NCBI GenBank assembly: GCA_965262315.1
Contig: CBDHFJ010000115.1
Location: 1-30,271 of the forward strand
Direction of reading: 5' to 3'
From: JBCCFK01 sp965262315
GTDB lineage: Bacteria > Actinomycetota > Acidimicrobiia > Acidimicrobiales > UBA8592
Length of the DNA: 30,271 nt
Both the position numbers and the translations under genes were made by a program. This document shows, in pieces, positions 1 through 9,470 of the stretch; the stretch's first letter is position 1, and the number at the start of each line of letters is the position of its first letter. The notes below the pieces were generated by a model. It had not been told where the DNA came from. It saw nothing but the letters and a program-made list of their open reading frames with translations, and did not search any database.

Positions 1-400
1 CGATGTCCCAGCCGTGGACCAGGTTCTCGGTGATGCGGAAGCCGACGATGTGGCGCAGCGGCATGGTGCCCACAGGGTGGTCGACCATCTGGTCGAGGTC
101 GGCGCCGGCGATGGCCTGGAGCGCGTTGACCGCCGTGCCTCGCCACACCGACACCGGGTCGTGGCCGAGGATGCTGACGTCCACGTCGAAGCGTTCGAAC
201 GGCCGGCCCCTGGCCACGTCGGGCATCTGGGCTTCGGCCACCACCACGTGGGCCACGACCGCCTTGACGATCCAGTCGCCGGACGGCGTGGGCAGGTCCC
301 ACTCCTCGTCGCCGATGCCGATGACCTGCTCGCCGAAGAAGGCCGACGCCCTGGTGTAGAGGTCGACGATGCCCGGCTCGGGGGCGTCGATCTCAGTCAC
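1..400 (-). CDS. DinB/maleylpyruvate-isomerase-like protein (mycothiol-dependent family), 3' end missing
   Basis: The gene starts with GTG at 400-398 and runs off the left edge, so about 133 N-terminal residues are visible. The product begins MTEIDAPEPGIVDLYTRAS. It has the pattern of the TIGR03086 / mycothiol-dependent maleylpyruvate isomerase N-terminal domain: a four-helix DinB-like fold, a WDLPTPSGDW segment, a histidine in VAHVV (first metal ligand) and a late LVHGWD with the H-x2-D ligand pair. Family members use mycothiol as thiol cofactor or are uncharacterised metal-binding proteins, so the exact reaction is unknown. In the raw sequence the start overlaps the guaA stop by 8 bp (GTGACTGA). 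If the guaA frameshift is repaired, the two genes lie 3 bp apart. Either way the gene is probably translationally coupled to guaA. The family call is fairly firm and the function is open. Confidence 0.72.
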   Translation of the reverse strand, partial: MTEIDAPEPGIVDLYTRASAFFGEQVIGIGDEEWDLPTPSGDWIVKAVVAHVVVAEAQMPDVARGRPFERFDVDVSILGHDPVSVWRGTAVNALQAIAGADLDQMVDHPVGTMPLRHIVGFRITENLVHGWDI

Positions 401-1928
401 GGATCACTCCCATTCGATGGTGCCGGGAGGCTTGGGACGTGATGTCGTAGGCCACCCGGTTGATGCCGGGCACCTCGTTGATGATGCGGCTGCTCATGGT
501 CTCGAGCACGTCGTAGGGGATGCGGGCCCAGTCCGCGGTCATGGCGTCCTCGCTGGTGACCGCCCGGATGATGCACGGATAGCCGTAGGTGCGCTCGTCG
601 CCCATCACGCCGACGGCGCGGATGTCGGGCAGGACGGCGAACGACTGCCAGATCTCCCGTTCGAGGCCCGCCTTGGCCAGCTCTTCACGAACGATGAGGT
701 CCGCGTCCTGGAGGATCGCCACCTTGTCAGGGGTGACCTCGCCGATGATCCGCACCCCGAGGCCCGGGCCGGGGAACGGCTGGCGCCACACGATCTCGTC
801 GGGCAGACCCAGCGCCGAGCCGACCGCTCGCACCTCGTCCTTGAACAGGCTGCGCAGGGGCTCGACCAACTCGAACTCCATGTCCTCGGGCAGCCCGCCC
901 ACGTTGTGATGGCTCTTGATGGTGGAGGCGTGCTTGGAGCCCGACTCGATCACGTCCGGGTAGAGCGTCCCCTGCACCAGGAAGTTGGCGTCCTCGATGC
1001 CGCCCGAGGCGCGCTCGAACAGGCGGATGAACAGCTCGCCGATCGCCTTGCGCTTGGCCTCGGGCTCGGTGATCCCCGCGAGCTTGGCGAAGAACTCGTC
1101 GCCGGCGCGCACGTGGATCAGCTCGATGCCCTGGGTCTTCTGGAAGGTCTCGACGACCTGTGCACCCTCGTTCTTGCGCATCAGGCCGGTGTCGACGAAG
1201 ACGCACGTGAGCTGGTGGCCGATGGCCTTGTGCACCAGGGCGGCGGCGACCGCCGAATCGACGCCGCCACTGAGCCCGCAGATGGCCCGGCCGTCGCCCA
1301 CCTGGGCTCGGATCAGCTCCACCTGCTCGTCGATGACGTTGGCCATCGTCCACGTGCGCTCGATGCCCGACACGTCCAGCCAGCGCTCGATCACGGCCTG
1401 GCCGTGTGGCGTGTGGCTGACCTCGGGGTGGTACTGCACCCCACAGATCAGGTCGCTCTCGAACGCCGCCACGGGCGCGTTGACCGTGGAGGCGACCACG
1501 TCGAATCCCGCTGGTGCCTCGCTGATGCAGTCGAAGTGGCTCATCCACACCGTCTGCTCGGCGGGCTGGCCCTCGAGAAGGCGGCCACCGGAGACGTCCA
1601 TGTCGGTGCGGCCGTACTCACCGGCCTCGAACCGGCTCACGGTGCCACCGAGCTGCTTGGCGATCAGCTGGGCGCCGTAGCAGATCCCCAGGATCGGGAT
1701 CCCCAGGTCGTAGATGCCGGGATCGATCCGGGGGGCACCGTCGATGTTCACCGATGCCGGGCCACCCGAGAAGATGATCCCCGCCGGCTCCATGGCCGCG
1801 TACTCGGCCGCCGCGAGATCGTGGGCCACGATCTCGGAGTACACATTGGCCTCGCGGACTCGGCGGGCGATGAGCTGGGCGTACTGGGCGCCGAAGTCGA
1901 CGACCAGGACCGTCGGGTTCGAGATCAT
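393..1928 (-). CDS. guaA: GMP synthase (glutamine-hydrolysing), with a C-terminal frameshift
   Basis: GuaA amidates XMP to GMP in purine synthesis, using glutamine and ATP. The ATG at 1928 gives MISNPTVLVVDFGAQYAQL. The class I glutamine amidotransferase domain (about 1-195) has the nucleophile Cys83 in GICYGAQ and the His/Glu pair in VQYHPEVS. The ATP pyrophosphatase domain has the P-loop LSGGVDSAVAA, followed by the GMP synthase dimerisation domain with RQPFPGPGLGVRI. The raw frame ends SQASRHHRMGVIRD, whereas the family ends in a KPPxTIEWE-like tail. Removing one base from GGG at 434-436 restores SKPPGTIEWE and a stop at 404-406, giving about 507 aa. The gene lies 17 bp after guaB3, an operon matching its pathway. 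The identification is certain. The extra base is probably a sequencing error. Confidence 0.97.
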   Translation of the reverse strand: MISNPTVLVVDFGAQYAQLIARRVREANVYSEIVAHDLAAAEYAAMEPAGIIFSGGPASVNIDGAPRIDPGIYDLGIPILGICYGAQLIAKQLGGTVSRFEAGEYGRTDMDVSGGRLLEGQPAEQTVWMSHFDCISEAPAGFDVVASTVNAPVAAFESDLICGVQYHPEVSHTPHGQAVIERWLDVSGIERTWTMANVIDEQVELIRAQVGDGRAICGLSGGVDSAVAAALVHKAIGHQLTCVFVDTGLMRKNEGAQVVETFQKTQGIELIHVRAGDEFFAKLAGITEPEAKRKAIGELFIRLFERASGGIEDANFLVQGTLYPDVIESGSKHASTIKSHHNVGGLPEDMEFELVEPLRSLFKDEVRAVGSALGLPDEIVWRQPFPGPGLGVRIIGEVTPDKVAILQDADLIVREELAKAGLEREIWQSFAVLPDIRAVGVMGDERTYGYPCIIRAVTSEDAMTADWARIPYDVLETMSSRIINEVPGINRVAYDITSQASRHHRMGVIRD

Positions 1929-1945
1929 GTCGGGGGGAGACCGCC

Positions 1946-3107
1946 TCAGCCCATGCCGACGCCCTGCTGCTTCTGGAGGTACTTGCCCTCCGTCTGCAGC
2001 GCGGGGGCCACCATGACCTCGGCCTTCTGGAACTCCTTGAGCGAGCTGTAGCCACAGGTCGCCATGGACGTCCGCAGGCCACCCATCAGATTCAGGCGGC
2101 CGTCGTTCTCGCGAGCCGGGCCCACGAGGATCTCCTCGAGCGAGCCGCGGGTGTCGGTCTTGACCCGGGCGCCACGGGGCAGCGTCGGGTGGAAGGTGGC
2201 CATGCCCCAGTGGAAGCCCTTGCCGGGCGCTTCCTGGGCGGCGGCCAGCGGCGAGCCCACCATGACGGCGTCGGCGCCGCACACGATGGCCTTGGCGATG
2301 TCGCCGCCGGTGGCCATGCCGCCGTCGGCGATCACGTGCACGTACACGCCGGTCTCGTCCAGGTGACGCATACGAGCGGCGCGGGCGTCGGCGATGGCGG
2401 TGGCCTGGGGGACACCGATGCCCAACACGCCACGGCTGGTGCACGCGTGGCCGGGGCCGACGCCGACGAGGATGCCGGCGGCACCCGTGCGCATCAGGTG
2501 CAGTGCGGCCTCGTAGGAGGCGCACCCACCGACGATGACCGGCAGCGGGATCTCACGCACGAACTTCTTCAGGTTGAGTGGCTCGGCGGTCTTGGAGACG
2601 TGCTCGGCGGTGACCACGGTGCCCTGGATGACCAACAGATCGAGCTCGGCCTCCATGATGTAGGGGGCATACGCCGCCGTGCGCTGCGGGGTGACCGAGA
2701 CACACGAGGTGACCCCGGCCTCGTTGATCTGGCGAATGCGCTCGGGGATCAGCTCGGGGATGACGGGTGAGCTGTACAGCTCCTGCATCCGCAGGGTGGC
2801 CTTGTCCGTGTCGAGCTCGGCGATCTCGTCCAGGATGGGCTCCGGGTCCTCGTAGCGGGTCCACAGGCCTTCCAGGTTCAACACGGCGACACCACCCAGC
2901 CGGCCGATCCTGATGGCCGTCTCGGGCGAGACCACGCCGTCCATCGCGGGACGCCATCAGCGGCATGTCGAACGTGAACGCATCGATCTCCCATGAGATG
3001 TCCACGTCCTCGGGGTCACGCGTGCGCCGGCTCGGCACGATGGCGATGTCGTCGAATCCATAGGCTCGACGACCGGACTTACCCAGACCGATCTCGATCT
3101 CAGCCAC
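1946..3107 (-). CDS. guaB3: GuaB3-type IMP dehydrogenase family protein, frameshifted
   Basis: This matches the actinobacterial GuaB3 group (IMP dehydrogenase-related 2), a TIM-barrel protein paralogous to GuaB whose precise reaction is less certain than that of GuaB. The GTG at 3107 gives MAEIEIGLGKSGRRAYGFDD, the typical N-terminus. The loop GPGHACTSRGVLGIGVP carries the IMPDH-like active-site Cys. VIADGGMATGGDIAKAIVCGADAVMVGSPLA is the phosphate-binding region, written here only to identify it. The frame breaks at 2945-2950: the N-terminal part ends at FDMPLMAS and the remainder resumes at MDGVVSPETA one base out of phase. The join restores the family sequence MAS-x-MDGVVSP, so one base is extra. 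The repaired length is about 386 aa, normal for the family. No CBS domains are visible, as expected for GuaB3. It is the first gene of the guaB3-guaA run. Confidence 0.9.
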
Positions 3108-3183
3108 TGCCCCTACTCCCGTTCGGCGTGTGCGAAGAAACGACCAGTCTACGCAGGAGGACGTCGGCTCCCGGGGGACCGAA

Positions 3184-3876
3184 TCAGACCTCGCGGACGA
3201 TGGTGTCGTCGGTGCCGGTGACGATGGCCAGGAGTTGACGCAGCATCGCGCCCGTGGCCCCCCACACGGTGTCGCCGTGGAGCTCGAAGAACGTGATCGG
3301 GCGCACCAGCCCGTCGCGGACCCAGATCTCCTCGCGCCACACCTCCGGGAGCAGCAGCTCCTTCAGGGGGACGTAGAGGATGCGCTCGACCTCGGCCTCG
3401 CTGGGGGTGAGATCGGGGGGCCCGGGGAGCCGACCGACCAGCGGCGTCACGAACGACTGGCTCCCCCCGGCGACGAAGGAGTCGAGCTCGCCGATGCGCT
3501 CCGGCAGCGCCCGGTCGAGGGCCACCTCCTCCTCGGCCTCGCGGAGTGCGGTGTCCCACTCGTCGATGTCCTCGGGATCGACACGGCCGCCGGGGAAGGC
3601 GACCTCGTGGGTGTGCGACCGCATGTGGGGCGAACGCCGAGTGAGCACGACGTGCACCTCGCCGTCGTCCTCGTACAGCGGAACCAGCACCGCCGACCGC
3701 CGGTTGCCGGCCTCGGGCTGCGGACCGACGAGGCCACCCGGGCCGCGGCGTCTGAGCGCACGCTCGACGAGCTCGAGCGACAGCTCGCCTGGGTCCCGTT
3801 CGGCCCACGGCGGCGGGCCACCCATCTTCCAGGTGTCCGGACGCGGGATCCGCTGCGGCCCGCCGCGAGCTGGCAT
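3184..3876 (-). CDS. Nudix hydrolase, CoA pyrophosphatase-like
   Basis: This is a 230-aa protein of the NudL/NUDT7 type, which splits CoA or acyl-CoA into phosphopantetheine and 3',5'-ADP. It has the CoA-Nudix signature LTRRSPHMRSHTHEVAFPGG directly followed by a Nudix box (GGRVDPEDIDEWDTALREA, then EEEVAL). The last glycine of the REUxEExGU core is alanine here, while the metal-binding glutamates are intact. The start ATG at 3876 lies 11 bp after the stop of the 50-aa gene upstream, so the two are probably co-transcribed. The C-terminal part (LYVPLKELL, then FFELHGDTVWGATGAML) is also typical of the subfamily. The substrate is inferred from the motif only. Confidence 0.87.
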   Translation of the reverse strand: MPARGGPQRIPRPDTWKMGGPPPWAERDPGELSLELVERALRRRGPGGLVGPQPEAGNRRSAVLVPLYEDDGEVHVVLTRRSPHMRSHTHEVAFPGGRVDPEDIDEWDTALREAEEEVALDRALPERIGELDSFVAGGSQSFVTPLVGRLPGPPDLTPSEAEVERILYVPLKELLLPEVWREEIWVRDGLVRPITFFELHGDTVWGATGAMLRQLLAIVTGTDDTIVREV

Positions 3877-3887
3877 CGTCAGCTCGA

Positions 3888-4040
3888 TCAGCCGGCCGAT
3901 TCGACCATCGACTCCAGGAGTTCGCGGAGCCCGCCGGTCTTCAGGTTGGACATCACGCGGCCCGGAGGCGTCTCACCCCGCTCCCACTCCATCCAGGACT
4001 CGAGCAGCTTGGCGGGGTTGGGTGCCGGACGATCGTTCAT
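3888..4040 (-). CDS. Conserved-looking 50-aa protein
   Basis: This is a small gene of 50 codons plus stop beginning MNDRPAPNPAKLLESWMEW and ending LLESMVESAG. Codons have G or C in most third positions. The start is supported by a -10-like TACCCT 8 nt upstream (4054-4049), as for a leaderless message. It lies 11 bp before the Nudix gene. The product is soluble and mostly helical in appearance, with a PGRVMSNLKTGGLRELLE core, and contains no cysteines or membrane segment. I do not recognise a function, although similar short proteins beside CoA-type Nudix genes in Actinobacteria seem familiar to me. Confidence 0.68.
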   Translation of the reverse strand: MNDRPAPNPAKLLESWMEWERGETPPGRVMSNLKTGGLRELLESMVESAG

Positions 4041-4048
4041 GCGATCGA

Positions 4049-4074
4049 AGGGTAGCCACCGCCGGCGCTAGCGT
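4049..4074. promoter_or_regulatory. Divergent leaderless promoters for the 50-aa gene and deoC
   Basis: The 41-bp gap between the two divergent starts holds two outward -10-like hexamers. TACCCT (minus, 4054-4049) lies 8 nt before the ATG at 4040. TAGCGT (plus, 4069-4074) lies 7 nt before the ATG at 4082. With so little space the transcripts would start at or near the A of the start codon. No Shine-Dalgarno sequence is seen on either side. This is inferred from spacing. Confidence 0.5.
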
Positions 4075-4081
4075 CGCTTCC

Positions 4082-4855
4082 ATGGCTGACCTTCTCGACG
4101 ACCTCCGCCTCGCCATCCGCTGCATCGATCTGACGACCCTCGAGGGAAGCGACACCCCCGAGCGAGTCCGGGCGCTGTGTGCCGAGGCGGTTCGACCCGA
4201 CGAGGAGGACCCGTCGGTGGGCCCCACCGCCGCCGTCTGCGTGTACCCGTTCCTCGTGCCGACTGCCGCCGAGGCGGTCGCGGGCAGCTCCGTCAAGGTG
4301 GCGTCGGTCGCGGCAGGCTTCCCCGCAGGCCTCACCCCGCTCGACGCGCGCCTGCTGGAGATCACTGCGGCCCGCGACGCCGGCGCCCACGAGATCGACG
4401 TGGTCATCAACCGGTCGCTCGCGCTCAGCGGCCGTCTCGACGACGCGGCTGCCGAGCTCGAGCGGATGCGCGACGCTGCCGGCGATGCCGCGCTCAAGGT
4501 CATCCTCGAGACCGGTGAGCTGGCCGAGGCGGGTCTCATCGGCCCGGCCACCGACGCAGCGATCGCCGCCGGCGCCGATTTCGTGAAGACCTCGACCGGC
4601 AAGACCAGTCCGTCCGCGACCCCCGAAGCCGTGGCCGAGATCGCGTCGCGCGTCGCCGCCCACCACGATGCCACCGGCCGACAGGTCGGCATCAAGGTCT
4701 CGGGCGGCGTCCGGTCGAGCGACGACGCTCGTGCCTACCTCGATCTGGTTCGCGCACACCTCGGCGAGGACTGGATGCACCCCGACCGCTTCCGCTTCGG
4801 CGCATCGAAGCTGCTCGGTGCCCTGGTCGCCGACCTGCGAACCGCCAGCGCCTGA
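4082..4855 (+). CDS. deoC: Deoxyribose-phosphate aldolase
   Basis: DeoC reversibly cleaves 2-deoxyribose 5-phosphate to glyceraldehyde 3-phosphate and acetaldehyde in deoxynucleoside catabolism. The 257-aa product shows the class I aldolase residues: Asp106 in EIDVVINRSL, the Schiff-base Lys169 in FVKTSTGK, and Lys205 in GIKVSGGVRS, matching E. coli D102, K167 and K201. The N-terminus RCIDLTTLEGSDT is typical. The start ATG at 4082 is set by the leaderless promoter just upstream. The stop TGA shares its last base with the ATG of the following gene (TGATG), so translation of the two is probably coupled. The identification is firm. Confidence 0.96.
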   Translation: MADLLDDLRLAIRCIDLTTLEGSDTPERVRALCAEAVRPDEEDPSVGPTAAVCVYPFLVPTAAEAVAGSSVKVASVAAGFPAGLTPLDARLLEITAARDAGAHEIDVVINRSLALSGRLDDAAAELERMRDAAGDAALKVILETGELAEAGLIGPATDAAIAAGADFVKTSTGKTSPSATPEAVAEIASRVAAHHDATGRQVGIKVSGGVRSSDDARAYLDLVRAHLGEDWMHPDRFRFGASKLLGALVADLRTASA

Positions 4856-5535
4856 TGCAGTCGATCCGAGACACGATGACCCAGATCGGCCGAGAGGTCA
4901 GGCGTGTCGACGGCAACGATCCTCCGACGTTCGCGTCCGGCCGACTTCCGCTGCAGCCACTGCTCACCCAGCTGGGAGTGCGACTCCCGGAGGACATCGG
5001 CGAGTACGTCGACCACTGCATTCCCGACGTGGCGTTCGGGCCGCTGGTCGAGTTCCACGACGTCGAGTCCCTACTGGTCGAACACGACGAACTGGAGCCG
5101 GGCGCAGACCTCCTCGCGCAAGGGTTCCTGTGCATCGGCAAGGAAGGCGACGGCACCCAGTTCGCTTATGACCTCCACACCTCGAAGGTGTTCCACGTCG
5201 AGAGTGCGTACGACACCGCCGATGACACGCGGGAGGAGGCCTGGTACGAGTGGGACTCCCTGGTCGATTTTCTCGGTTGGGTGCTGCAGTCGCTCCGAGC
5301 CCTCCCCGCAGACGAGAGCGGAGCCGCCCCGGGCCGAGTGTCACCGCCAGGCGGTAGTGTCCGCGTTGACCCAGGCCAACGTCCCTCGATCCGCACCCAA
5401 GCACCCACAAGCGAGGTTTCTCATGGCCGAGTTCACCGCCCACGCCCCAGGCACCCCGTCCTGGACCGACCTGATGTCGCCCGACGTCGATGCGTCGGTC
5501 GCGTTCTACACCGCCGTCTTCGGCTGGGACGCTGA
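4855..5535 (+). CDS. SUKH (SMI1/KNR4)-like protein, 3' end probably frameshifted
   Basis: The frame starts at the ATG that overlaps the deoC stop and encodes up to 226 aa. Residues 1-150 look like a SUKH/SMI1-KNR4 fold: LPEDIGEYVDHCIP, then LLAQGFLCIGKEGDGTQFAYD and SKVFHVES, then an aromatic C-terminal helix WYEWDSLVDFLGWVL. SUKH proteins often serve as immunity or scaffold proteins, but no toxin is visible nearby, so the role is unknown. From about residue 155 (after LRALPADESG) the sequence becomes low-complexity and arginine-rich, and it overlaps the next gene by 113 bp out of frame. A one-base indel near 5300-5345 would end the protein at TAG 5355-5357 instead. The true protein is probably about 167 aa. 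Confidence 0.6.
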   Translation: MQSIRDTMTQIGREVRRVDGNDPPTFASGRLPLQPLLTQLGVRLPEDIGEYVDHCIPDVAFGPLVEFHDVESLLVEHDELEPGADLLAQGFLCIGKEGDGTQFAYDLHTSKVFHVESAYDTADDTREEAWYEWDSLVDFLGWVLQSLRALPADESGAAPGRVSPPGGSVRVDPGQRPSIRTQAPTSEVSHGRVHRPRPRHPVLDRPDVARRRCVGRVLHRRLRLGR

Positions 5536-6210
5536 GGACCAGTTCGATGATCAGGGCAACCGCGTCTACGTGATGTCCGGCTCGGCGGCAAGGCTGTCGC
5601 CGGCCTCGGCGGTCAGGCGCCGGGCATGGACGGCATGCCCGCCATCTGGAACACCTACATCACCACCGACGACGTCGCCGCCACCGCGGCCGCCGTCGAG
5701 AGCGCCGGCGGCTCCGTGATGATGCCGCCCATGCAGGTGATGACGTCGGGCCAGATGGCGGTCTTCGCCGATCCGACCGGTGCCGCCTTCTCGGTGTGGC
5801 AACCCGGCGACCACATCGGTGCGCAGGTCGGGAACGTCGCCAACACCATGGGCTGGAACGAGCTCATGACCCGCGACATCGATGCCGCACTGCCCTTCTA
5901 CAGCCAGGTCTTCGGCTGGGAGTACGACAGCATCGACATGGGCCAGGGCATGTACCACCTCATCAAGGGCGGCACCAACGACGAGGGTATGGGCGGCCTC
6001 ATGGCCATGCCCCCGCAGGTCCCCGAGCAGGTCCCCAACCACTGGGCCGTCTATTTCACCGTCGACGACATCCAGGCCTCCATCGCCGCAGTGACCGCCA
6101 ACGGGGGCGCCATCGCCCAGGAGCCCTTCCCCATCCCAGGCGTGGGTACGACGGCCGTGGTCCACGACCCGCAACACGGTGCCTTCCAGCTGATGCAGCC
6201 CGAAGGCTGA
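5423..6210 (+). CDS. Two-domain VOC (glyoxalase/bleomycin resistance) family protein, frameshifted
   Basis: The ATG at 5423 follows GAGG at 7 nt spacing and gives MAEFTAHAPGTPSWTDLMSP. Two vicinal-oxygen-chelate domains are visible. The first opens SPDVDASVAFYTAVFGWD and closes AVFADPTGAAFSVWQPG. The second opens RDIDAALPFYSQVFGWEYD and closes AVVHDPQHGAFQLMQPEG. The arrangement resembles actinobacterial tandem-VOC proteins such as the mycobacterial CFP30B type, whose substrates are mostly unknown. The frame breaks at 5579-5581: the sequence up to YVMSG is in one frame and LGGKAVAGLGGQAPG onward in the next, which indicates one missing base. The repaired length is about 262 aa. A strong hairpin follows 12 bp after the stop. 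Confidence 0.87.
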
Positions 6211-6222
6211 CCCAGGACGCGA

Positions 6223-6250
6223 GAGCGCCGGGCCCGAAGGCCCGGCGCTC
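6223..6250. terminator. Bidirectional hairpin terminator between the VOC gene and groEL
   Basis: A perfect 12-bp stem (GAGCGCCGGGCC pairing with GGCCCGGCGCTC) closes a CGAA tetraloop. It lies between convergent genes ending at 6210 and 6277 and can act on both strands. There is no U-tract, as is usual in very GC-rich actinobacteria. Confidence 0.78.
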
Positions 6251-6276
6251 ACCAGATCAATCCGTTCGAGGACGGA

Positions 6277-7925
<1,649 letters not shown>

Positions 7926-7956
7926 GTGGTTGTCCTTGTTGCGTCTGCGAAAGGGA

Positions 7957-8247
7957 CTACTTGACGACGGCCAGCACGTCGCGGGCCGACAGGATCAGCA
8001 GGTCGTCGCCGCCGTGGCTGATCTCGGTGCCGCCGTACTTGGCGTAGATGACGGTGTCGCCGACAGCGACGTCGACGGGGATCAGCTCACCGGTCTGCTC
8101 CGAGCGCTTGCCCGGGCCGACAGCCAGAACTTCACCCTGCTGCGGCTTCTCCTTGGCGGTGTCGGGAATGACCAGGCCGCTGGCCGTGGTGGCCTCGGAC
8201 TCGCTGGGCCGGACGACAAGTCGGTCCTCGCGGGGCTCCAGGTTCAT
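7957..8247 (-). CDS. groS: Co-chaperonin GroES (10 kDa)
   Basis: GroES forms the heptameric lid of the GroEL cage. The 96-aa product is full length: MNLEPREDRLVVRPSESE, then the mobile loop TTASGLVIPDTAKEKPQ that contacts GroEL, and the C-terminal DLLILSARDVLAVVK. The ATG is preceded by GAGGAG at 9 nt spacing. Transcription starts from the promoter at 8334-8362 and is controlled by the CIRCE box at 8308-8334. It forms an operon with groEL. Confidence 0.97.
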   Translation of the reverse strand: MNLEPREDRLVVRPSESEATTASGLVIPDTAKEKPQQGEVLAVGPGKRSEQTGELIPVDVAVGDTVIYAKYGGTEISHGGDDLLILSARDVLAVVK

Positions 8248-8307
8248 TGCTGCGCGTCTCCTCAGACGTTGGGATTTCGGACACGCACCGTGGGAATCAG
8301 CTGCCGG

Positions 8308-8334
8308 TTGGCACTCTCACGGTGCGAGTGCCAA
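8308..8334. promoter_or_regulatory. CIRCE operator (HrcA binding site)
   Basis: A perfect inverted repeat TTGGCACTC-N9-GAGTGCCAA matches the CIRCE consensus (TTAGCACTC-N9-GAGTGCTAA) with symmetric changes in both arms. Its upstream edge shares one base with the groES -10 box, the classic position for HrcA to block transcription. HrcA is not encoded in this window. Confidence 0.95.
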
Positions 8335-8362
8335 CGATATTGGGCAGCCCTGGGAAATCCAA
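8334..8362 (-). promoter_or_regulatory. groESL promoter
   Basis: On the minus strand, TTGGAT (8362-8357) is followed by a 17-bp spacer and TATCGT (8339-8334). This is a good sigma-A type pair, and the CIRCE box lies directly downstream. It sits just beyond the 3' end of the TauD-like gene. Confidence 0.72.
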
Positions 8363-8397
8363 ACCCTTCGCTGCCACTTCGACCAGTCGGCGTCGGT

Positions 8398-9378
8398 TCA
8401 GCCGCGGTACGCCGCCGGGGCGTCGCCGGCCACGCTGGCCCGCTCCATCACCCGGACGTCGGGGTAGTAGTCGCTCGACGCGTAGTGCTGCACCGCACGG
8501 TTGTCCCAGCACGCGATCGAGTCCGGCTGCCACCGGAACCGGCACTGGTATTCGACGGTGTCGAACTGGCGGCAGAGCCGGTCGATCAGTGCGCAACTCT
8601 CGTCCTCGTCCATGCCCTCGATGTGGCTGACGAAGAACCGGTTCACGTACAGCAGCGGCTTCCCGGTGACGGGGTGGGCGATGACGACCGGGTGTGGAGC
8701 GAGCGGGTACTTCTCGCGCATCTCGTCCATCTTCTCCGGCGGCACCTGACGGCGGAACGCCTGCATGAAGTCGTGGACGGCGACCAGGCCCGAGATCTGC
8801 TCCTTGGTCTCGTCGTCGAGGCCTTCGTACGCGGCGTTGGCATCGCAGAACAGCGTGTCTCCCCCGGTCGGCGGCACCGTGACGGCACGGAGCATCGCTC
8901 CGAGGGACGGGGTTCGCCGCCACGTGACGTCGTGATGCCAGCCGTTCTCGTAGCCGCCGGCCTCTGCGTCCTTCTCGAACCGGACGAGCTCGGGCTCGCC
9001 CGTGTTGGACGGGATGAACGGGTGGACCTCGAGCTCACCGAACCGGCGGGCGAACCGGACGTGCTGGTCCGCGGTGAGGGGCTGGTCGCGGAAGAAGAGA
9101 ACCTTGTACTCCCAGAGGGCCTGGCGAACGTCGGCGAACACCTCGTCGCGCAGGTCCTGCCGCAGGTCGATGCCGTGGATCTCACCGCCGACGGTGGCGG
9201 ACTGGAGCGTGACGTCGAAGTGCTCCCATTCGAGAGCTGCCAGGCGGTGTCGTTCCGCGGCGAGGTGTCCCAGAGGCCCGAGCTGGGTGGCGTAACCGGG
9301 GATGGTGACGCGTCCGGGGAGGCCTTTGCCCGGATCGGTTGCGGCCACGACCCGGTCGTCTGATGCGGCCATCGTCAT
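8398..9378 (-). CDS. TauD/TfdA-family 2-oxoglutarate-dependent dioxygenase
   Basis: This is a 326-aa non-haem Fe(II)/2-oxoglutarate oxygenase. The iron triad is visible as H-x-D in GWHHDVTW and the distal His in NRAVQHYA. The Arg in VMERASV binds 2-oxoglutarate. The core FFRDQPLTADQHVRFARRFG is typical of the taurine / 2,4-D dioxygenase family. The start ATG at 9378 has a perfect AGGAGG 7 nt upstream. Members attack taurine, alkylsulfates, aryloxyacids and many other compounds. No sulfonate transporter or other pathway gene lies nearby, so the substrate is unknown. Confidence 0.9.
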   Translation of the reverse strand: MTMAASDDRVVAATDPGKGLPGRVTIPGYATQLGPLGHLAAERHRLAALEWEHFDVTLQSATVGGEIHGIDLRQDLRDEVFADVRQALWEYKVLFFRDQPLTADQHVRFARRFGELEVHPFIPSNTGEPELVRFEKDAEAGGYENGWHHDVTWRRTPSLGAMLRAVTVPPTGGDTLFCDANAAYEGLDDETKEQISGLVAVHDFMQAFRRQVPPEKMDEMREKYPLAPHPVVIAHPVTGKPLLYVNRFFVSHIEGMDEDESCALIDRLCRQFDTVEYQCRFRWQPDSIACWDNRAVQHYASSDYYPDVRVMERASVAGDAPAAYRG

Positions 9379-9407
9379 GCGGTCCCCTCCTGGTGCCGAC
9401 GCGCGAA

Positions 9408-9435
9408 CGGTCCCGAGGGTAGGACCTCGGGACCG
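9408..9435. terminator. Hairpin between the TauD-like gene and the 120-aa gene
   Basis: A perfect 11-bp stem (CGGTCCCGAGG pairing with CCTCGGGACCG) with a 6-nt loop lies 36 bp after the end of the minus-strand gene that stops at 9471, and just before the TauD ribosome-binding site. It is likely a terminator for the padR-linked gene. No T-tract is present. Confidence 0.62.
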
Positions 9436-9470
9436 TCGGCGCTCAACTGCTCATGGTCGGCGGGGGTCCG

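Noticed and set aside
393..2525. Apparent guaB3-guaA fusion of 710 codons
   Set aside because: The upstream 200 codons are an off-frame reading of guaB3. The GuaA start MISNPTV at 1928 is clear.
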